This document shows, piece by piece, positions 1 through 9,259 of a stretch of 64,000 nt of DNA. The notes beneath the pieces were generated by a model. It did no database searches. It was not told where the DNA came from and was given only the letters and a program-made list of their open reading frames with translations. The DNA is from Adonisia turfae CCMR0081 (lineage in GTDB: Bacteria > Cyanobacteriota > Cyanobacteriia > Phormidesmidales > Phormidesmidaceae): NCBI RefSeq assembly GCF_011009555.1, contig NZ_QXHD01000004.1:5075822-5139821 (forward strand), read 5' to 3'. Both the position numbers and the translations under genes were made by a program. Within the stretch, counting starts at the first letter, position 1; the number at the start of each line of letters is the position of its first letter.

Positions 1-70
1 AACTCTCTATGTCTAACCCAATATCTGGTCGATAGAACACTCTATCAACTAACCCCCTATCTCTAAACCG

Positions 71-115
71 AAGTCCTCCATAAGTCTTATTGATTATGGG
101 GGACTTCTTATTTGT
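71..115 (+). terminator. Intrinsic terminator-like hairpin
   Basis: Arms at 71-83 and 94-106 form a 13-bp stem with one G-U pair and a 10-nt loop. A T-rich stretch (cttatttg) follows on the plus strand. It would end a plus-strand gene lying left of the window. No gene is visible between it and position 300; the rest of 1-299 holds nothing I recognise. Confidence 0.5.
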
Positions 116-299
116 AATGACGCAGGTACAAGTGATTATCCTCAGACTCTTTTAGTGCTGTTACCTGGGAATAAATTTGGCAGATTGTCATCAATCAAGG
201 TGAATAAAACCTTCATCGTCTATATCTCCAAATTCAGTAGAATTACTCTCGATATCTTCTTATTTCATAGTCTGGGCAACTTTTTTTTCAGCCAGTCAG

Positions 300-1709
300 C
301 TATCTCTCCTTAACCTGACGTCCAGCTTCAAGTTCCTCACTGGGATGTAGCACCACCTGTTCTCCATCCCTTAATCCCTCCGTCACCTCAGCCGCCATAG
401 TGCTGCGGTGGTCAATGTTAATCTCACGGGGCTGGGCCTGATTATCTTCCACAACAAACACACACCAGCTCTCACCGCAGCGATAAAGTGCGCTAACTGG
501 CACTTGTAAGATATTTTTGTCTGCCCATGTGACAATCTGGGCTTCAATGCGATACCGATCCCCCAAAGGATTGGCTGTAGGTTCAGTCAACGTGCCAATA
601 ACATTGACCCGTTGTTCTTCTACGCCCAGGGCAGACACTTCGGTAAAGGCCGCAGGTTCAATATAGCTGACGGTAGCTGCCAGTGGCTTGGGGCCACCCC
701 ATTGATCAACAATAATCTGATCGCCAGGTTCAATCTGCACTGCGTCTGTAGACAGCACATCAATCTCCAACTCCAAATCACCTGGGTTTCCTAACTCTAG
801 TAAGGGGTCTCCGGCTTGAACAAAACGAGCACTCTCATCGGGTACCCGTAGCACCGAGCCACTAATGGGGGCCGAGATTGTTGTGCGTTGTGCCTCATCC
901 ACCAGGTTGGCTAGCTCTGCCTCCACCCCAGCTATTTGGGCGCGGTAGGCATCTTCTAAATAATCAGGGTCGCGTTGTTCTTCTCGCAGCAACGCTAGGG
1001 CTTCCTGGGCAGCTGTCACATTTGCGATCGCACTGCCCAACCGTTTCTCATCGGCTGCCAGTTCCTGTGTCAGACGATCTTCTTCTAGTTCAGCCGTCTC
1101 TCTGGCCTGACGAGAGATGGCACCCCGTGTTTCTAAATCTTGGGCCCGGTTGCGATCGCGACGTGCCTGCTCCAGCTCCACCCGAGTCTCTTCCACCTCT
1201 GCGGCGGCAGCCTGTTGTGTTGCCTGGGCCGCCTGTAGTCGAGCAGACGCCTGGGCCAAAGCTTCTGCCTTAGGTCGCTGGGTATCCACCCCCACCAGCT
1301 CAGCCTGCAACTCCTGCAATCGTGCTTGGGCCGTCTGTACTTTACTATCTAGGGGCAATGGATCAAGCTGTGCAACAACAGCATTGGCCTCCACCAGATC
1401 CCCTGCTTCTAGATCGATTCGCCGTAAGCGTCCATCCACAGGTGCTGAGACCACATATCGATCTTTAACCCGCGTTTCTCCCTCAGCATCAATAGTCACC
1501 TGCAACGGACCAGTTGTCACGGTTCCTATATCCACGGGAATGGGGGTAGGTCGAAAGGCGAGACCCACCAGAACAGTAATACCTACACCAGCTAGACCAT
1601 AGGGCAACCAGCGAGGCAAACGAAGTTGCCGTCGGGTCGCAGGAGTCGACGGATCCTTGGGCTTCCGTCGAAACAAGTTTTTGACCGTTTGTTTCTGGGC
1701 CTGAGTCAT
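300..1709 (-). CDS. HlyD/MacA-family periplasmic adaptor of an ABC exporter
   Basis: This 469-residue protein should be the periplasmic adaptor (membrane fusion protein) linking an inner-membrane ABC exporter to an outer-membrane channel. A basic N-terminus is followed by one membrane anchor at about residues 35-52. A split biotinyl-lipoyl (barrel-sandwich) domain follows, with halves near 80-115 and 275-305. The halves flank a long Ala/Glu/Gln-rich coiled coil of about 150 residues, and a beta-barrel region closes the protein. A Shine-Dalgarno-like AGGAGA lies just upstream of the ATG at 1709. It is the last gene of a minus-strand set with the FtsX permease (1927-4290) and the ATPase (4297-5040), separated from the permease by 217 bp. 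The exported substrate cannot be read from sequence. A DevB-like role is possible, but the long permease differs from DevC. Confidence 0.85.
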   Translation of the reverse strand: MTQAQKQTVKNLFRRKPKDPSTPATRRQLRLPRWLPYGLAGVGITVLVGLAFRPTPIPVDIGTVTTGPLQVTIDAEGETRVKDRYVVSAPVDGRLRRIDLEAGDLVEANAVVAQLDPLPLDSKVQTAQARLQELQAELVGVDTQRPKAEALAQASARLQAAQATQQAAAAEVEETRVELEQARRDRNRAQDLETRGAISRQARETAELEEDRLTQELAADEKRLGSAIANVTAAQEALALLREEQRDPDYLEDAYRAQIAGVEAELANLVDEAQRTTISAPISGSVLRVPDESARFVQAGDPLLELGNPGDLELEIDVLSTDAVQIEPGDQIIVDQWGGPKPLAATVSYIEPAAFTEVSALGVEEQRVNVIGTLTEPTANPLGDRYRIEAQIVTWADKNILQVPVSALYRCGESWCVFVVEDNQAQPREINIDHRSTMAAEVTEGLRDGEQVVLHPSEELEAGRQVKER

Positions 1710-1926
1710 AGTGAGATCTCCTTAGGCAGAGGAACTTGATGAGTGGTTTTGAGGAGTGTTAGTGGACAACCGACCCCGTTGCCATCCCAGGAGGGAAGCA
1801 AGTTTTAGCTTTTATATAAGAGTACTGCATTGATTTTTGCTCCAAGAATTAGTGGTTAATAATAAACCTTTCCCCCCGGTATCCTCTGCTGCCCCTATCT
1901 CCTGTGCGCTCTTTTCATAACTTCTA

Positions 1927-4290
1927 TTACTCTCTTGTTTTTAAAACAGCAATCAAATCCAGTCGATTCAGCTGCCGTCGAATCAGTAAGCCAGAAGCCA
2001 ACGCTGCCGCCATAATCACGACAAAAGCAAAGGCATAGGTGGCTGGAGTAATCACCAAAGGAAAGCGAAACAGCTCCCAGTCATAAATCTCAGTCATCAG
2101 TGCCGCCATACCAAAGCCCAGAGCAAACCCGATGGGAATTGATAGCGTTAATAGCACCGCCTGTTCTCCTAATAAGATGAACGCAATTTCACCTTTGGTA
2201 AATCCAATGATCCGCAGGGTGGCCAGTTCCCGTTCTCGTTCTGATAAAGCAATGCGGGCGGCATTGTACACCACCCCAAAGGCAATGACCGACGCGAACC
2301 CTACCAATACCATGGTAAATCCTGCCATGCTCCTGGTGAGAATGTCGTTGAACTGATCAATGGTGGTTTGACGCATGGCGACGCTGGCCACGGCAGGAGT
2401 TTGTTTAAGCTCGGCATAAAGCTGCTGTTGTTCGTGTTCATCCACCTGTAAATAGGCACCGGAAAGGGTAAATCCTTCTCGCATTAAGCGATTGAGGGCA
2501 TGGATATCCATGTAGGCGGAAATGCCCACCAGCTCGTCAAAGATGCCGGTGACTGGCACGGTGCGCGTGGGACGCTCTCCTTCTAACACCTCCACTGTGA
2601 TTTGGTCTCCCAGGTGGGCCTGTAAAATGTCCGCCAGCTTTGTGGATAAAACAACTCCCTCAGGCGGTAATGTTACTGGCCGCTGCTCGCGGTCCAGCAG
2701 GCGACGGAGTTCGCTACCGGGCTCCACACCATTGATGCCGCTGAGTTTTTGATAGTGACCAAAGCGCAGCCGAGCGGGCACCGTGCGAAAGGGTTCGGCC
2801 CGTAATACCCCTGGCAAGCTGTAAAGGTCAAACTGGGCGCGGCTCGATAGGGGATTGTTAAAGACCAGGGTAATGTCTTCTCGCTGAATGGTGCGAAACT
2901 GGATATCCACAAGGGCATCCATGGCGTCGGTGAAAAAACGGCCCAGTACCAGGATTGCGATCGCAACCGCAATGCCCACCACCGACAACAATCCCTGCAC
3001 CGGACGTCGCTCCAAATTCCGGAGAATAATGCGGCTAGGTGCAGAAAACCACCGCTGTAGGCCCAGTTTCTCCACTAATGTAGGCCGATACGTGGCCGGA
3101 GGTTCAGGCCGCATGGCTTCAGCTGGTGGAAGCGACACCGCGCGCTGCACCGCCAGAAACGCCCCTAATATTGCTGCACCACCACTGACCAATAGCGCCG
3201 TCACCAGTACCGATGGTCGCACCTCATATTGCAGCACCGGAAAGTGATAAAAATCCGCATACAAGCGGGTCATACCTTGCCCCATCCACCAACCCAGACC
3301 GCTGCCTAGAACGACACCTAGCAACACCACGATCAGTACGAGTTTTAGATAGTGCAGCCCCACCGCAAAGTTGTCATAGCCAAACGCTTTCATCACTGCA
3401 ATTTGGTCTCGCTGGGTGCTCACTAACCGACTGAGCAACAGATTTAACAAAAAAGCGGCAATTCCTAGAAAAATGCTAGGTATAAAGACAGCATGGGCCG
3501 ACAGCTGACGAATCTCATCGGAAATAAAGGTATGGGAAATTTGATCTTCTCGACCAAAGGCCCCTAATCCACCATAGGTTTCCAACTGCTGGTCTAGCTG
3601 AAAGATCACCTCGGCTTCACTGGCACCTGGCATCAGCCTTAAGCTGACATCGTTAAAGGCCCCATCCATGTCAAACGCTGTTGCCAGGGCCTCCTGCTGC
3701 ATCCAGAGAATGCCAAAGCGTTGGTTATCAGGAACAATTTCCGTGCCCCGAATCTCATAGATATACTCCGGCGATAGGGCAACACCAACGATCCGTAGGG
3801 TTTGCCAGCGCCCATTGAGAATTGCCCCAACCGTGTCGTTGAGTTCCAGGTGATTGGCCTCAGCAAAGACTTCACTGGCCAGCACCTCATCCCCTCGTTC
3901 TGGATAGCGCCCTTTGCGAATAAACAGATCGTTGAGCATTGGGGTGGGGTGCTCAGGAATCGAGATTAATCGTCCGGTAGCCGGTTCCGCCAGGCCCTCC
4001 ACGGACAGGGTGACATCCTGGACCACGCGCGTTTGCACAACCCCCACCCCCGGAATTTGCTCAAACCGGGCGGTCAGGCTTTTGGGGGCACGCTTTAGCT
4101 GGACAAATACATCGGCAAACCGGTACTGGTCGTAGTAGGTATCCTGGGTGAGCTGTAGTGACCCGTGGGTGCTCATCATGGTGATCAGATTGGCCATGCC
4201 ACAGGTGACAATCAGGACAATTGCCAGCACCTGCCCTTGCATACGCAGGAGATCTCGAAATAGTTTACGGTCTAAGGCTTTCAGTGCCAT
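1927..4290 (-). CDS. ABC transporter permease with two FtsX domains
   Basis: This 787-residue membrane protein is the permease of the exporter. One transmembrane helix lies at about residues 19-40. A large extracytoplasmic domain runs to about 265, followed by three helices of a first FtsX module at about 270-385. A second helix (near 430-450), a second extracytoplasmic domain and a final three-helix FtsX module (about 655-775) repeat the plan. This duplicated layout of nearly 800 residues resembles LolC/YknZ-type permeases fused head to tail, and is about twice the length of DevC. The ATPase gene ends only 6 bp upstream, so the two are almost certainly co-transcribed and translationally linked. 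The C-terminus ends at the TAA just inside 1927. Substrate unknown; lipid or peptide export is typical of the family. Confidence 0.85.
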   Translation of the reverse strand: MALKALDRKLFRDLLRMQGQVLAIVLIVTCGMANLITMMSTHGSLQLTQDTYYDQYRFADVFVQLKRAPKSLTARFEQIPGVGVVQTRVVQDVTLSVEGLAEPATGRLISIPEHPTPMLNDLFIRKGRYPERGDEVLASEVFAEANHLELNDTVGAILNGRWQTLRIVGVALSPEYIYEIRGTEIVPDNQRFGILWMQQEALATAFDMDGAFNDVSLRLMPGASEAEVIFQLDQQLETYGGLGAFGREDQISHTFISDEIRQLSAHAVFIPSIFLGIAAFLLNLLLSRLVSTQRDQIAVMKAFGYDNFAVGLHYLKLVLIVVLLGVVLGSGLGWWMGQGMTRLYADFYHFPVLQYEVRPSVLVTALLVSGGAAILGAFLAVQRAVSLPPAEAMRPEPPATYRPTLVEKLGLQRWFSAPSRIILRNLERRPVQGLLSVVGIAVAIAILVLGRFFTDAMDALVDIQFRTIQREDITLVFNNPLSSRAQFDLYSLPGVLRAEPFRTVPARLRFGHYQKLSGINGVEPGSELRRLLDREQRPVTLPPEGVVLSTKLADILQAHLGDQITVEVLEGERPTRTVPVTGIFDELVGISAYMDIHALNRLMREGFTLSGAYLQVDEHEQQQLYAELKQTPAVASVAMRQTTIDQFNDILTRSMAGFTMVLVGFASVIAFGVVYNAARIALSERERELATLRIIGFTKGEIAFILLGEQAVLLTLSIPIGFALGFGMAALMTEIYDWELFRFPLVITPATYAFAFVVIMAAALASGLLIRRQLNRLDLIAVLKTRE

Positions 4291-4296
4291 ATCCCC

Positions 4297-5040
4297 TCAC
4301 CACTCCAACTCCGCCGGAGACGCTTTCTGTTCATTTCGTTTAATATCGGCAATGTTGCCACTGCGCATGTGGACGATGCGATCTGCCATGGCGGCAATGC
4401 CCGCATTGTGGGTGATTACAGCCGTTGTGGTGCCAAATTCTTGGTTGACTCGTTCCAGGGTCTCTAATACTCGCTTGCCAGTCTTGAAATCTAAGGCTCC
4501 GGTGGGTTCATCGCAGAGGAGAACTTCGGGACGTTTGGCAATGGCACGGGCGATCGCAACCCGCTGTTGTTCTCCCCCCGACAGCTGCGCCGGAAAGTGA
4601 TCCAACCGATCGGCTAAACCGACTAGCTCTAGGGCATCTTCCGGTTTCATGGGATGGCGAGCAATATCTGTCACCAGGGCCACATTCTCCCTGGCTGTCA
4701 GGCTGGGAATCAGGTTATAAAACTGAAACACAAACCCCACCGACTGGCGGCGAAATCGAGTCAGAGACTGTTCATTAGCTTTATTCATGGCCTGGTTGCG
4801 AAAATAAACCTGGCCACCGGAGGGGACATCTAAACCGCCCAAAATATTTAACAGTGTCGACTTGCCGCTACCTGATGGTCCCAGTAGTACGACAAACTCT
4901 CCCTCGTAAAGGTCTAAATCCACTGACTCCAGTGCATGCACCTTGACCTCGCCCATTACATAGACCTTACTGACCTGCTCCATATGAAAGACGGCAGGAG
5001 GCATCATGGATGCTGGATTTGACGTTGAATTTGCCACCAT
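4297..5040 (-). CDS. ABC transporter ATP-binding protein (LolD/MacB type)
   Basis: This 247-residue ATPase powers the exporter encoded downstream. Walker A is GPSGSGKST, the signature is LSGGEQQRVAIARA, and Walker B reads LLCDEPTGALD; the H-loop His is in AVITHNAG. All catalytic motifs are intact, and the sequence falls in the LolD/MacB/FtsE group that pairs with FtsX permeases. It is the first gene of the minus-strand set, so the promoter should lie in the 277 bp between 5041 and the divergent small gene at 5318. The ATG at 5040 is used here. Internal Met residues before HMEQVSKVY would give a slightly shorter but still complete domain. Confidence 0.92.
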   Translation of the reverse strand: MVANSTSNPASMMPPAVFHMEQVSKVYVMGEVKVHALESVDLDLYEGEFVVLLGPSGSGKSTLLNILGGLDVPSGGQVYFRNQAMNKANEQSLTRFRRQSVGFVFQFYNLIPSLTARENVALVTDIARHPMKPEDALELVGLADRLDHFPAQLSGGEQQRVAIARAIAKRPEVLLCDEPTGALDFKTGKRVLETLERVNQEFGTTTAVITHNAGIAAMADRIVHMRSGNIADIKRNEQKASPAELEW

Positions 5041-5317
5041 ACTGGCTATTAGTAAACAAGGAATTATTTCTATCGGCAGTTACTCAAATTAAATAAACGT
5101 AAAAATGCGTCACTGTTACTCTTGTGGTGATCTTAGACAAAAAACTTGAGGAATTTGTGAGGGGTGTAACAACACGTTAATGAGATCGCACCGGACATGA
5201 TTGCCGTCAGCTCGATGCTTAGTTGCGATCGCACACCCTAGGGCAGCCTCAATCCTCACAATATCCTCAGAATGCTTGATTAACCTATCCATGGCTTAAT
5301 TACAGTTAAAAACCACC

Positions 5318-5569
5318 ATGAATATTGAACAGGAAACTAGAGCCGCTAACACTCAAAAGCGTCAGCATGCAGAGCAGTTAGACGAAAAGATGTTAAATCG
5401 AGCAGTAGAAAGTTTGGATACTGAGGATTCAGTGGCTGCTGAAGAACGTGAACATGTTACACAACAACGCCAGACAACCGAGCATTTAAAGGAAACAATG
5501 CTGAGTCGTGCAGAAGAGACCCTAGAAAAGTCAGATAGTGATGCAGGGAGATTTGAGTTAGGTGGGTAA
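5318..5569 (+). CDS. Small hydrophilic protein with an internal duplication
   Basis: This 83-residue, highly charged protein is not a family I recognise. It consists of two similar halves: QKRQHAEQLDEKMLNRAVESL is echoed by QQRQTTEHLKETMLSRAEETL, each followed by an acidic DxEDS or EKSDS tail. Both halves look like amphipathic helices, so a short coiled coil or helical hairpin is likely. There is no signal peptide or membrane segment. It is divergent from the ABC exporter and 200 bp upstream of ftsH. The reading frame, repeat structure and clear ATG support a real gene, but function is unknown. Confidence 0.6.
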   Translation: MNIEQETRAANTQKRQHAEQLDEKMLNRAVESLDTEDSVAAEEREHVTQQRQTTEHLKETMLSRAEETLEKSDSDAGRFELGG

Positions 5570-5617
5570 TTAGGGCTCAGGAGATAGTAATTCAGTAATG
5601 GGCGATAACTGCACGAG

Positions 5618-5633
5618 GAGACAGGCCTGTCTC
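5618..5633. repeat. Perfect 16-bp palindrome upstream of ftsH
   Basis: GAGACAGG followed directly by CCTGTCTC forms a perfect palindrome, 137 bp upstream of the chosen ftsH start. It may be an operator, part of a terminator for the small gene ending at 5569, or a dispersed palindromic repeat. No T-run follows it. Confidence 0.4.
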
Positions 5634-5769
5634 GCCACGGGGATCATACTCATAAGTTCCTCAAATCAGCTGTTTACACTCAAAGTATGTGGCATTAGGC
5701 CCTGAACGATATGGCTGCAAATGCTTCGGGATCAAGCCTGTAAACATCATCACTTATCCGTGCAATGCT

Positions 5770-7731
5770 ATGCAAAACCGTACCCCTCCTCGTTCATCTC
5801 CACCCAAAGACAATCCAACCGGTTGGAGGCCTGCGCTAATTAATCTCAGCTGGCTTATGGTCTGGCTGCTAATTATGGTATTTACGATGACTCGTATGCC
5901 AGAACGCCCTGAGGCAGTTCCCTACAGTGAATTCCTCACCCAGGTTGAAAGCGGTCAGGTCGCCACCGTAAAAATCAGCGAACATGAAATTGAATATACG
6001 CTCATACCCGTTGATACATCTCTCAACGATGAAGCGGCTACTCAACCAGAGGTGGCAACGACAACGCCCTTACCCGCCGACCCAGATTTATCTCGCATCC
6101 TACGACAACATGACGTTGAGATTACGGCCTTACCAACCAATGGTCGCTGGGTAGGGGGTCTCTGGAGCCTATTATTTCCACTATTGATAGTGTGGATACT
6201 ATGGGGAAGCTTTGCCAATAGAATGCAAGCAGGCCCCGCAGCCCTCAGTGTTGGTAAAAGCAAAGCACGCATATATTCCCAAAGTGGGAATAGCGTTACC
6301 TTTGACGATGTGGCTGGCGTAGACGAGGCTAAGGCCGAACTCCAAGAAATTGTTGATTTTCTAAAGGATTCAAAAAAATATACTCGCCTGGGGGCCAAAA
6401 TTCCCAAGGGAGTTTTATTAGTAGGCCCGCCAGGAACCGGTAAAACGTTGCTGGCACGAGCCATTGCTGGAGAAGCCGGAGTGCCCTTTTTCAGTATTTC
6501 AGCATCAGAATTTATTGAAATGTTCGTGGGTGTCGGGGCCTCACGGGTAAGAGATTTGTTTGAGCAGGCTAAACAACAAGCCCCTTGTATTGTATTTATC
6601 GACGAACTAGATGCTTTAGGTAAATCGCGGACTGCCAATGGCCCTTTCGCTAGCAATGATGAACGGGAACAAACATTAAATCAGCTTTTGGCGGAGATGG
6701 ATGGCTTTGAACCCAATGCGGGTGTGATTCTGCTGGCAGCCACTAACCGCCCTGAGGTGTTAGATCCAGCGCTGTTAAGGGCAGGTCGATTTGATCGTCG
6801 TATTGTCGTGGATCGCCCTGATCGCCAGGGACGAAAAGCCATTCTAGATGTTCATGCTAAGACGGTGCAGCTGTCAGATGATGTTGTGTTATCTAAGCTA
6901 GCAGCCCGTACCCCCGGTTTTGCTGGGGCGGATTTAGCCAACTTAATCAATGAAGCAGCCTTATTAGCTGCTCGCAAAAACCGTGAAGCTGTAACAATGG
7001 CTGATTTTAATGAAGCCATTGAGCGAATGTTAACCGGGCTTGAGAAAAAGTCACGGATCCTTAGCGAGCTAGAGAAGCAAACAGTGGCCTACCATGAAGC
7101 TGGACACGCGATCATCGGTGCCCTAATGCCCGGCACTGGGAGCATTGAGAAGATTTCAATTGTACCTAGAGGTGTGGCTGCTCTGGGGTATACACTCCAG
7201 CTACCAGAGGACGATCGGTTCTTAATGATGGAAGATGAGATTCGAGGCCAATTGATGATGCTATTGGGGGGACGTGCCGCCGAAGAATTGATTTTCAACA
7301 AGGTTTCCACTGGGGCCAGTGATGATATCCAAAAGGCAACAGACTTAGCCGAACGCTGTATCACGCTTTATGGCATGAGCAAAACCCTAGGTCCCATGGC
7401 TGTAGAACGTAACCAAGCACAATTTTTAGACGGATTTGGACAGCCTCGTCGCCCCATTAGTCCTCATCTGGCGGAGACTATTGATGGTGAAATCAAAGAG
7501 CTAATTGATCATGCTTATCAAATGGCCACTGCGCTCTTAGCGAGGAACCAAGCAGTCTTAGAACGAATTGCCCAAAAACTGCTGACGGCGGAGAGCCTTG
7601 AAGGTGACACTCTGAAAACATTATTGGCTGATATTCAACCATTGACCGATGTGCACGCTTGGCTAAATCCAGGCCATCAGGGGTTGCAGCCATATCTACA
7701 AAAAGAACGACACTATGAAACGACCTATTAG
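5770..7731 (+). CDS. ftsH: ATP-dependent zinc metalloprotease FtsH
   Basis: A membrane-anchored AAA+ protease that extracts and degrades membrane and soluble proteins; in cyanobacteria FtsH complexes also turn over photosystem proteins. From the ATG at 5770 the protein has 653 residues. Two transmembrane helices (about 25-42 and 125-145) flank a short lumenal or periplasmic domain. The AAA domain has Walker A GPPGTGKT at 219-226, Walker B IVFIDELDAL, and the second region of homology ending in LRAGRFDRRI. The M41 protease site HEAGH starts at residue 442. An in-frame ATG at 5689 would add 27 residues with no family resemblance, so 5770 is preferred. It is a single gene, convergent with the radical-SAM gene at 7765. 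Cyanobacteria carry several ftsH paralogues and I cannot tell which one this is. Confidence 0.95.
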   Translation: MQNRTPPRSSPPKDNPTGWRPALINLSWLMVWLLIMVFTMTRMPERPEAVPYSEFLTQVESGQVATVKISEHEIEYTLIPVDTSLNDEAATQPEVATTTPLPADPDLSRILRQHDVEITALPTNGRWVGGLWSLLFPLLIVWILWGSFANRMQAGPAALSVGKSKARIYSQSGNSVTFDDVAGVDEAKAELQEIVDFLKDSKKYTRLGAKIPKGVLLVGPPGTGKTLLARAIAGEAGVPFFSISASEFIEMFVGVGASRVRDLFEQAKQQAPCIVFIDELDALGKSRTANGPFASNDEREQTLNQLLAEMDGFEPNAGVILLAATNRPEVLDPALLRAGRFDRRIVVDRPDRQGRKAILDVHAKTVQLSDDVVLSKLAARTPGFAGADLANLINEAALLAARKNREAVTMADFNEAIERMLTGLEKKSRILSELEKQTVAYHEAGHAIIGALMPGTGSIEKISIVPRGVAALGYTLQLPEDDRFLMMEDEIRGQLMMLLGGRAAEELIFNKVSTGASDDIQKATDLAERCITLYGMSKTLGPMAVERNQAQFLDGFGQPRRPISPHLAETIDGEIKELIDHAYQMATALLARNQAVLERIAQKLLTAESLEGDTLKTLLADIQPLTDVHAWLNPGHQGLQPYLQKERHYETTY

Positions 7732-7764
7732 CTCGGAGTCACACCCTAGTTTTTCTCAACGCAG

Positions 7765-8370
7765 TTATTCATATGAATAGCCTTGATACCCCGTAACCAG
7801 GCGACTGCCATCCTTGAAGACATGGACTTCTATTTGATCACTGGCCCATGTAATGCGATTGGCTAGGTCCGGATTAAAGATCCGTACTTGTTGATTGCGA
7901 GATGAGACCGGTGAAGTGGGTTCATTGATGGCTAGGGATTCAACATATGGACCATCAATGAGAATATCCAACTGTTTTAACAGTGCCTGGGAACCTTCAG
8001 GGGCATCAGTTTTCTGTAATTCGTCTAATGTAAACCCGCTAAACGACATGACGTTTAACCCATGTTTTTTAACCTGTCGGGCTACTTCTGCCAGGGCGGT
8101 TGCTTGCCAAAAGGGTTCACCCCCTGAGAACGTCACCCCTTCGTTTTCAGGATCATTCAGGATACGGCTGACCAGTTCATCAATGGATACTATCTGGTTA
8201 GGTTCAAAAGACCAGGAGGCCGGATTAAAACATCCTGGACATTCTCGTAAGCAGCCCTGGACCCATACCACGGCCCGACGACCTGGACCGTTGACTTCAG
8301 AGCGATTTACATACCCCATAATATTGAGGTGATTGGGCGGTATAGTTGTATCTTTCTCGGCTAGTGGCAT
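7765..8370 (-). CDS. NrdG-like radical-SAM activating protein, orphan
   Basis: A 201-residue radical-SAM protein of the 4Fe-4S single-cluster type that activates glycyl-radical enzymes, classically the anaerobic ribonucleotide reductase. The cluster motif is CLRECPGC (CX3CX2C) near residue 40, within a context (WVQGC...GCFNP) typical of NrdG. The SAM-contact motif FSGGEP follows, and the C-terminal half carries the LDILIDGPY stretch also typical of NrdG. No nrdD-like glycyl-radical reductase is present in the window. The only glycyl-radical enzyme here, PflB, has its own activase 46 kb away. A terminator at 8413-8437 separates it from heme oxygenase, so it has its own promoter in the short gap. 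Its partner enzyme is unknown. Confidence 0.75.
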   Translation of the reverse strand: MPLAEKDTTIPPNHLNIMGYVNRSEVNGPGRRAVVWVQGCLRECPGCFNPASWSFEPNQIVSIDELVSRILNDPENEGVTFSGGEPFWQATALAEVARQVKKHGLNVMSFSGFTLDELQKTDAPEGSQALLKQLDILIDGPYVESLAINEPTSPVSSRNQQVRIFNPDLANRITWASDQIEVHVFKDGSRLVTGYQGYSYE

Positions 8371-8412
8371 CGTATTTCTCCTAGTTACTGGATATGGTCA
8401 ATCGAGCAGTTA

Positions 8413-8437
8413 TGAAAAAATCCCCCTTGCGGGGGAT
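8413..8437 (-). terminator. Rho-independent terminator of the heme oxygenase gene
   Basis: ATCCCCC (8420-8426) pairs with GGGGGAT (8431-8437) around a TTGC loop. On the minus strand the hairpin is followed directly by six T residues. It lies 45 bp past the end of the heme oxygenase gene and before the NrdG-like gene. Confidence 0.75.
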
Positions 8438-8482
8438 ATGGAGGTTCATAGAAGAGGAGGTAGCCGATGAACAAGTCAATGA

Positions 8483-9259
8483 TTAGACAGTTACTGAAGA
8501 CACGAGTTCAGTAGATACTGTCGGTGACCGATGATGGTATTCTGTACGGCCAAGTGTATCCTGGCGAGTAATCAAGTCAAAGACATGTTCGCCAATGGCT
8601 GCTTTCACCAGAGGCTCTAGCTCATTAACAATATTACAATCCAGTCGAAATGCTACATTTGCTTCGTCAACAATTTTTCGTACTAGACTCATCTCAATGG
8701 GCAATGAGTTTAAAGCATCTCTGTATTGCCCCTTAAAAGCCCGTCGAGCTTCCACAGTAGAGATATCGTCAAAGATATCGTCAAATTCATAAAAGGCTGT
8801 TCCATAGCCTTCCGGTAGTTGTAGCGCAGAACGGATAATGGCCTTTAGAGCTTGCCCACCGGAGAGATCACCCATATAGCGCACATAGGCATGGGCAACC
8901 AATAAGGATGGATTCTGGTTAGCCACCTGATGAATGCGTTCTATGTAATGGAGACCGGCTGAGGATGCCATAATCCCACCACGCCAATTTTTGCCATAGT
9001 AAAAAGCAAGGTCTTTTTCTAATTGTGGCACTCGCTCTAAGGAAGGGAAATACAGGGTACCCACGACAGAATGATGGGCATGCCGTCGCATTTCCTCTTC
9101 TAGAGCACTGTAAATAAAGTATAGGTTAGCGATTAGATGACGGAAGGGGTCCCTTTCAACAACACCTTTGAGAAAGCATTTCATAAATGCTGTGTTTTCT
9201 GCCAGTGCATGAGACTTCTGTGTCCCTTCCCGCAACTGCATAGCTAAGTTGTGGTTCAT
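8483..9259 (-). CDS. ho: Heme oxygenase (biliverdin-producing)
   Basis: A 258-residue heme oxygenase that opens heme to biliverdin, CO and iron using reduced ferredoxin, supplying phycobilin and phytochrome chromophores. The proximal haem ligand is His17 in GTQKSHALAEN, and the distal-helix glycine motif YMGDLSGGQALK is intact. Length is slightly above the usual 240 because of a polar C-terminal tail. It is transcribed alone, ending at the terminator at 8413-8437. A long upstream gap holds a 9-bp inverted repeat (9405-9452) that could bind a regulator. Many cyanobacteria have a constitutive ho1 and a low-oxygen-induced ho2. Which one this is cannot be settled here; the absence of phycobilisome neighbours leaves ho2 open. 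Confidence 0.93.
   Translation of the reverse strand: MNHNLAMQLREGTQKSHALAENTAFMKCFLKGVVERDPFRHLIANLYFIYSALEEEMRRHAHHSVVGTLYFPSLERVPQLEKDLAFYYGKNWRGGIMASSAGLHYIERIHQVANQNPSLLVAHAYVRYMGDLSGGQALKAIIRSALQLPEGYGTAFYEFDDIFDDISTVEARRAFKGQYRDALNSLPIEMSLVRKIVDEANVAFRLDCNIVNELEPLVKAAIGEHVFDLITRQDTLGRTEYHHRSPTVSTELVSSVTV

Noticed and set aside
878..1602. Long plus-strand frames antisense to the HlyD gene
   Set aside because: They mirror the coding bias of the minus-strand gene, lack family likeness, and overlap each other.
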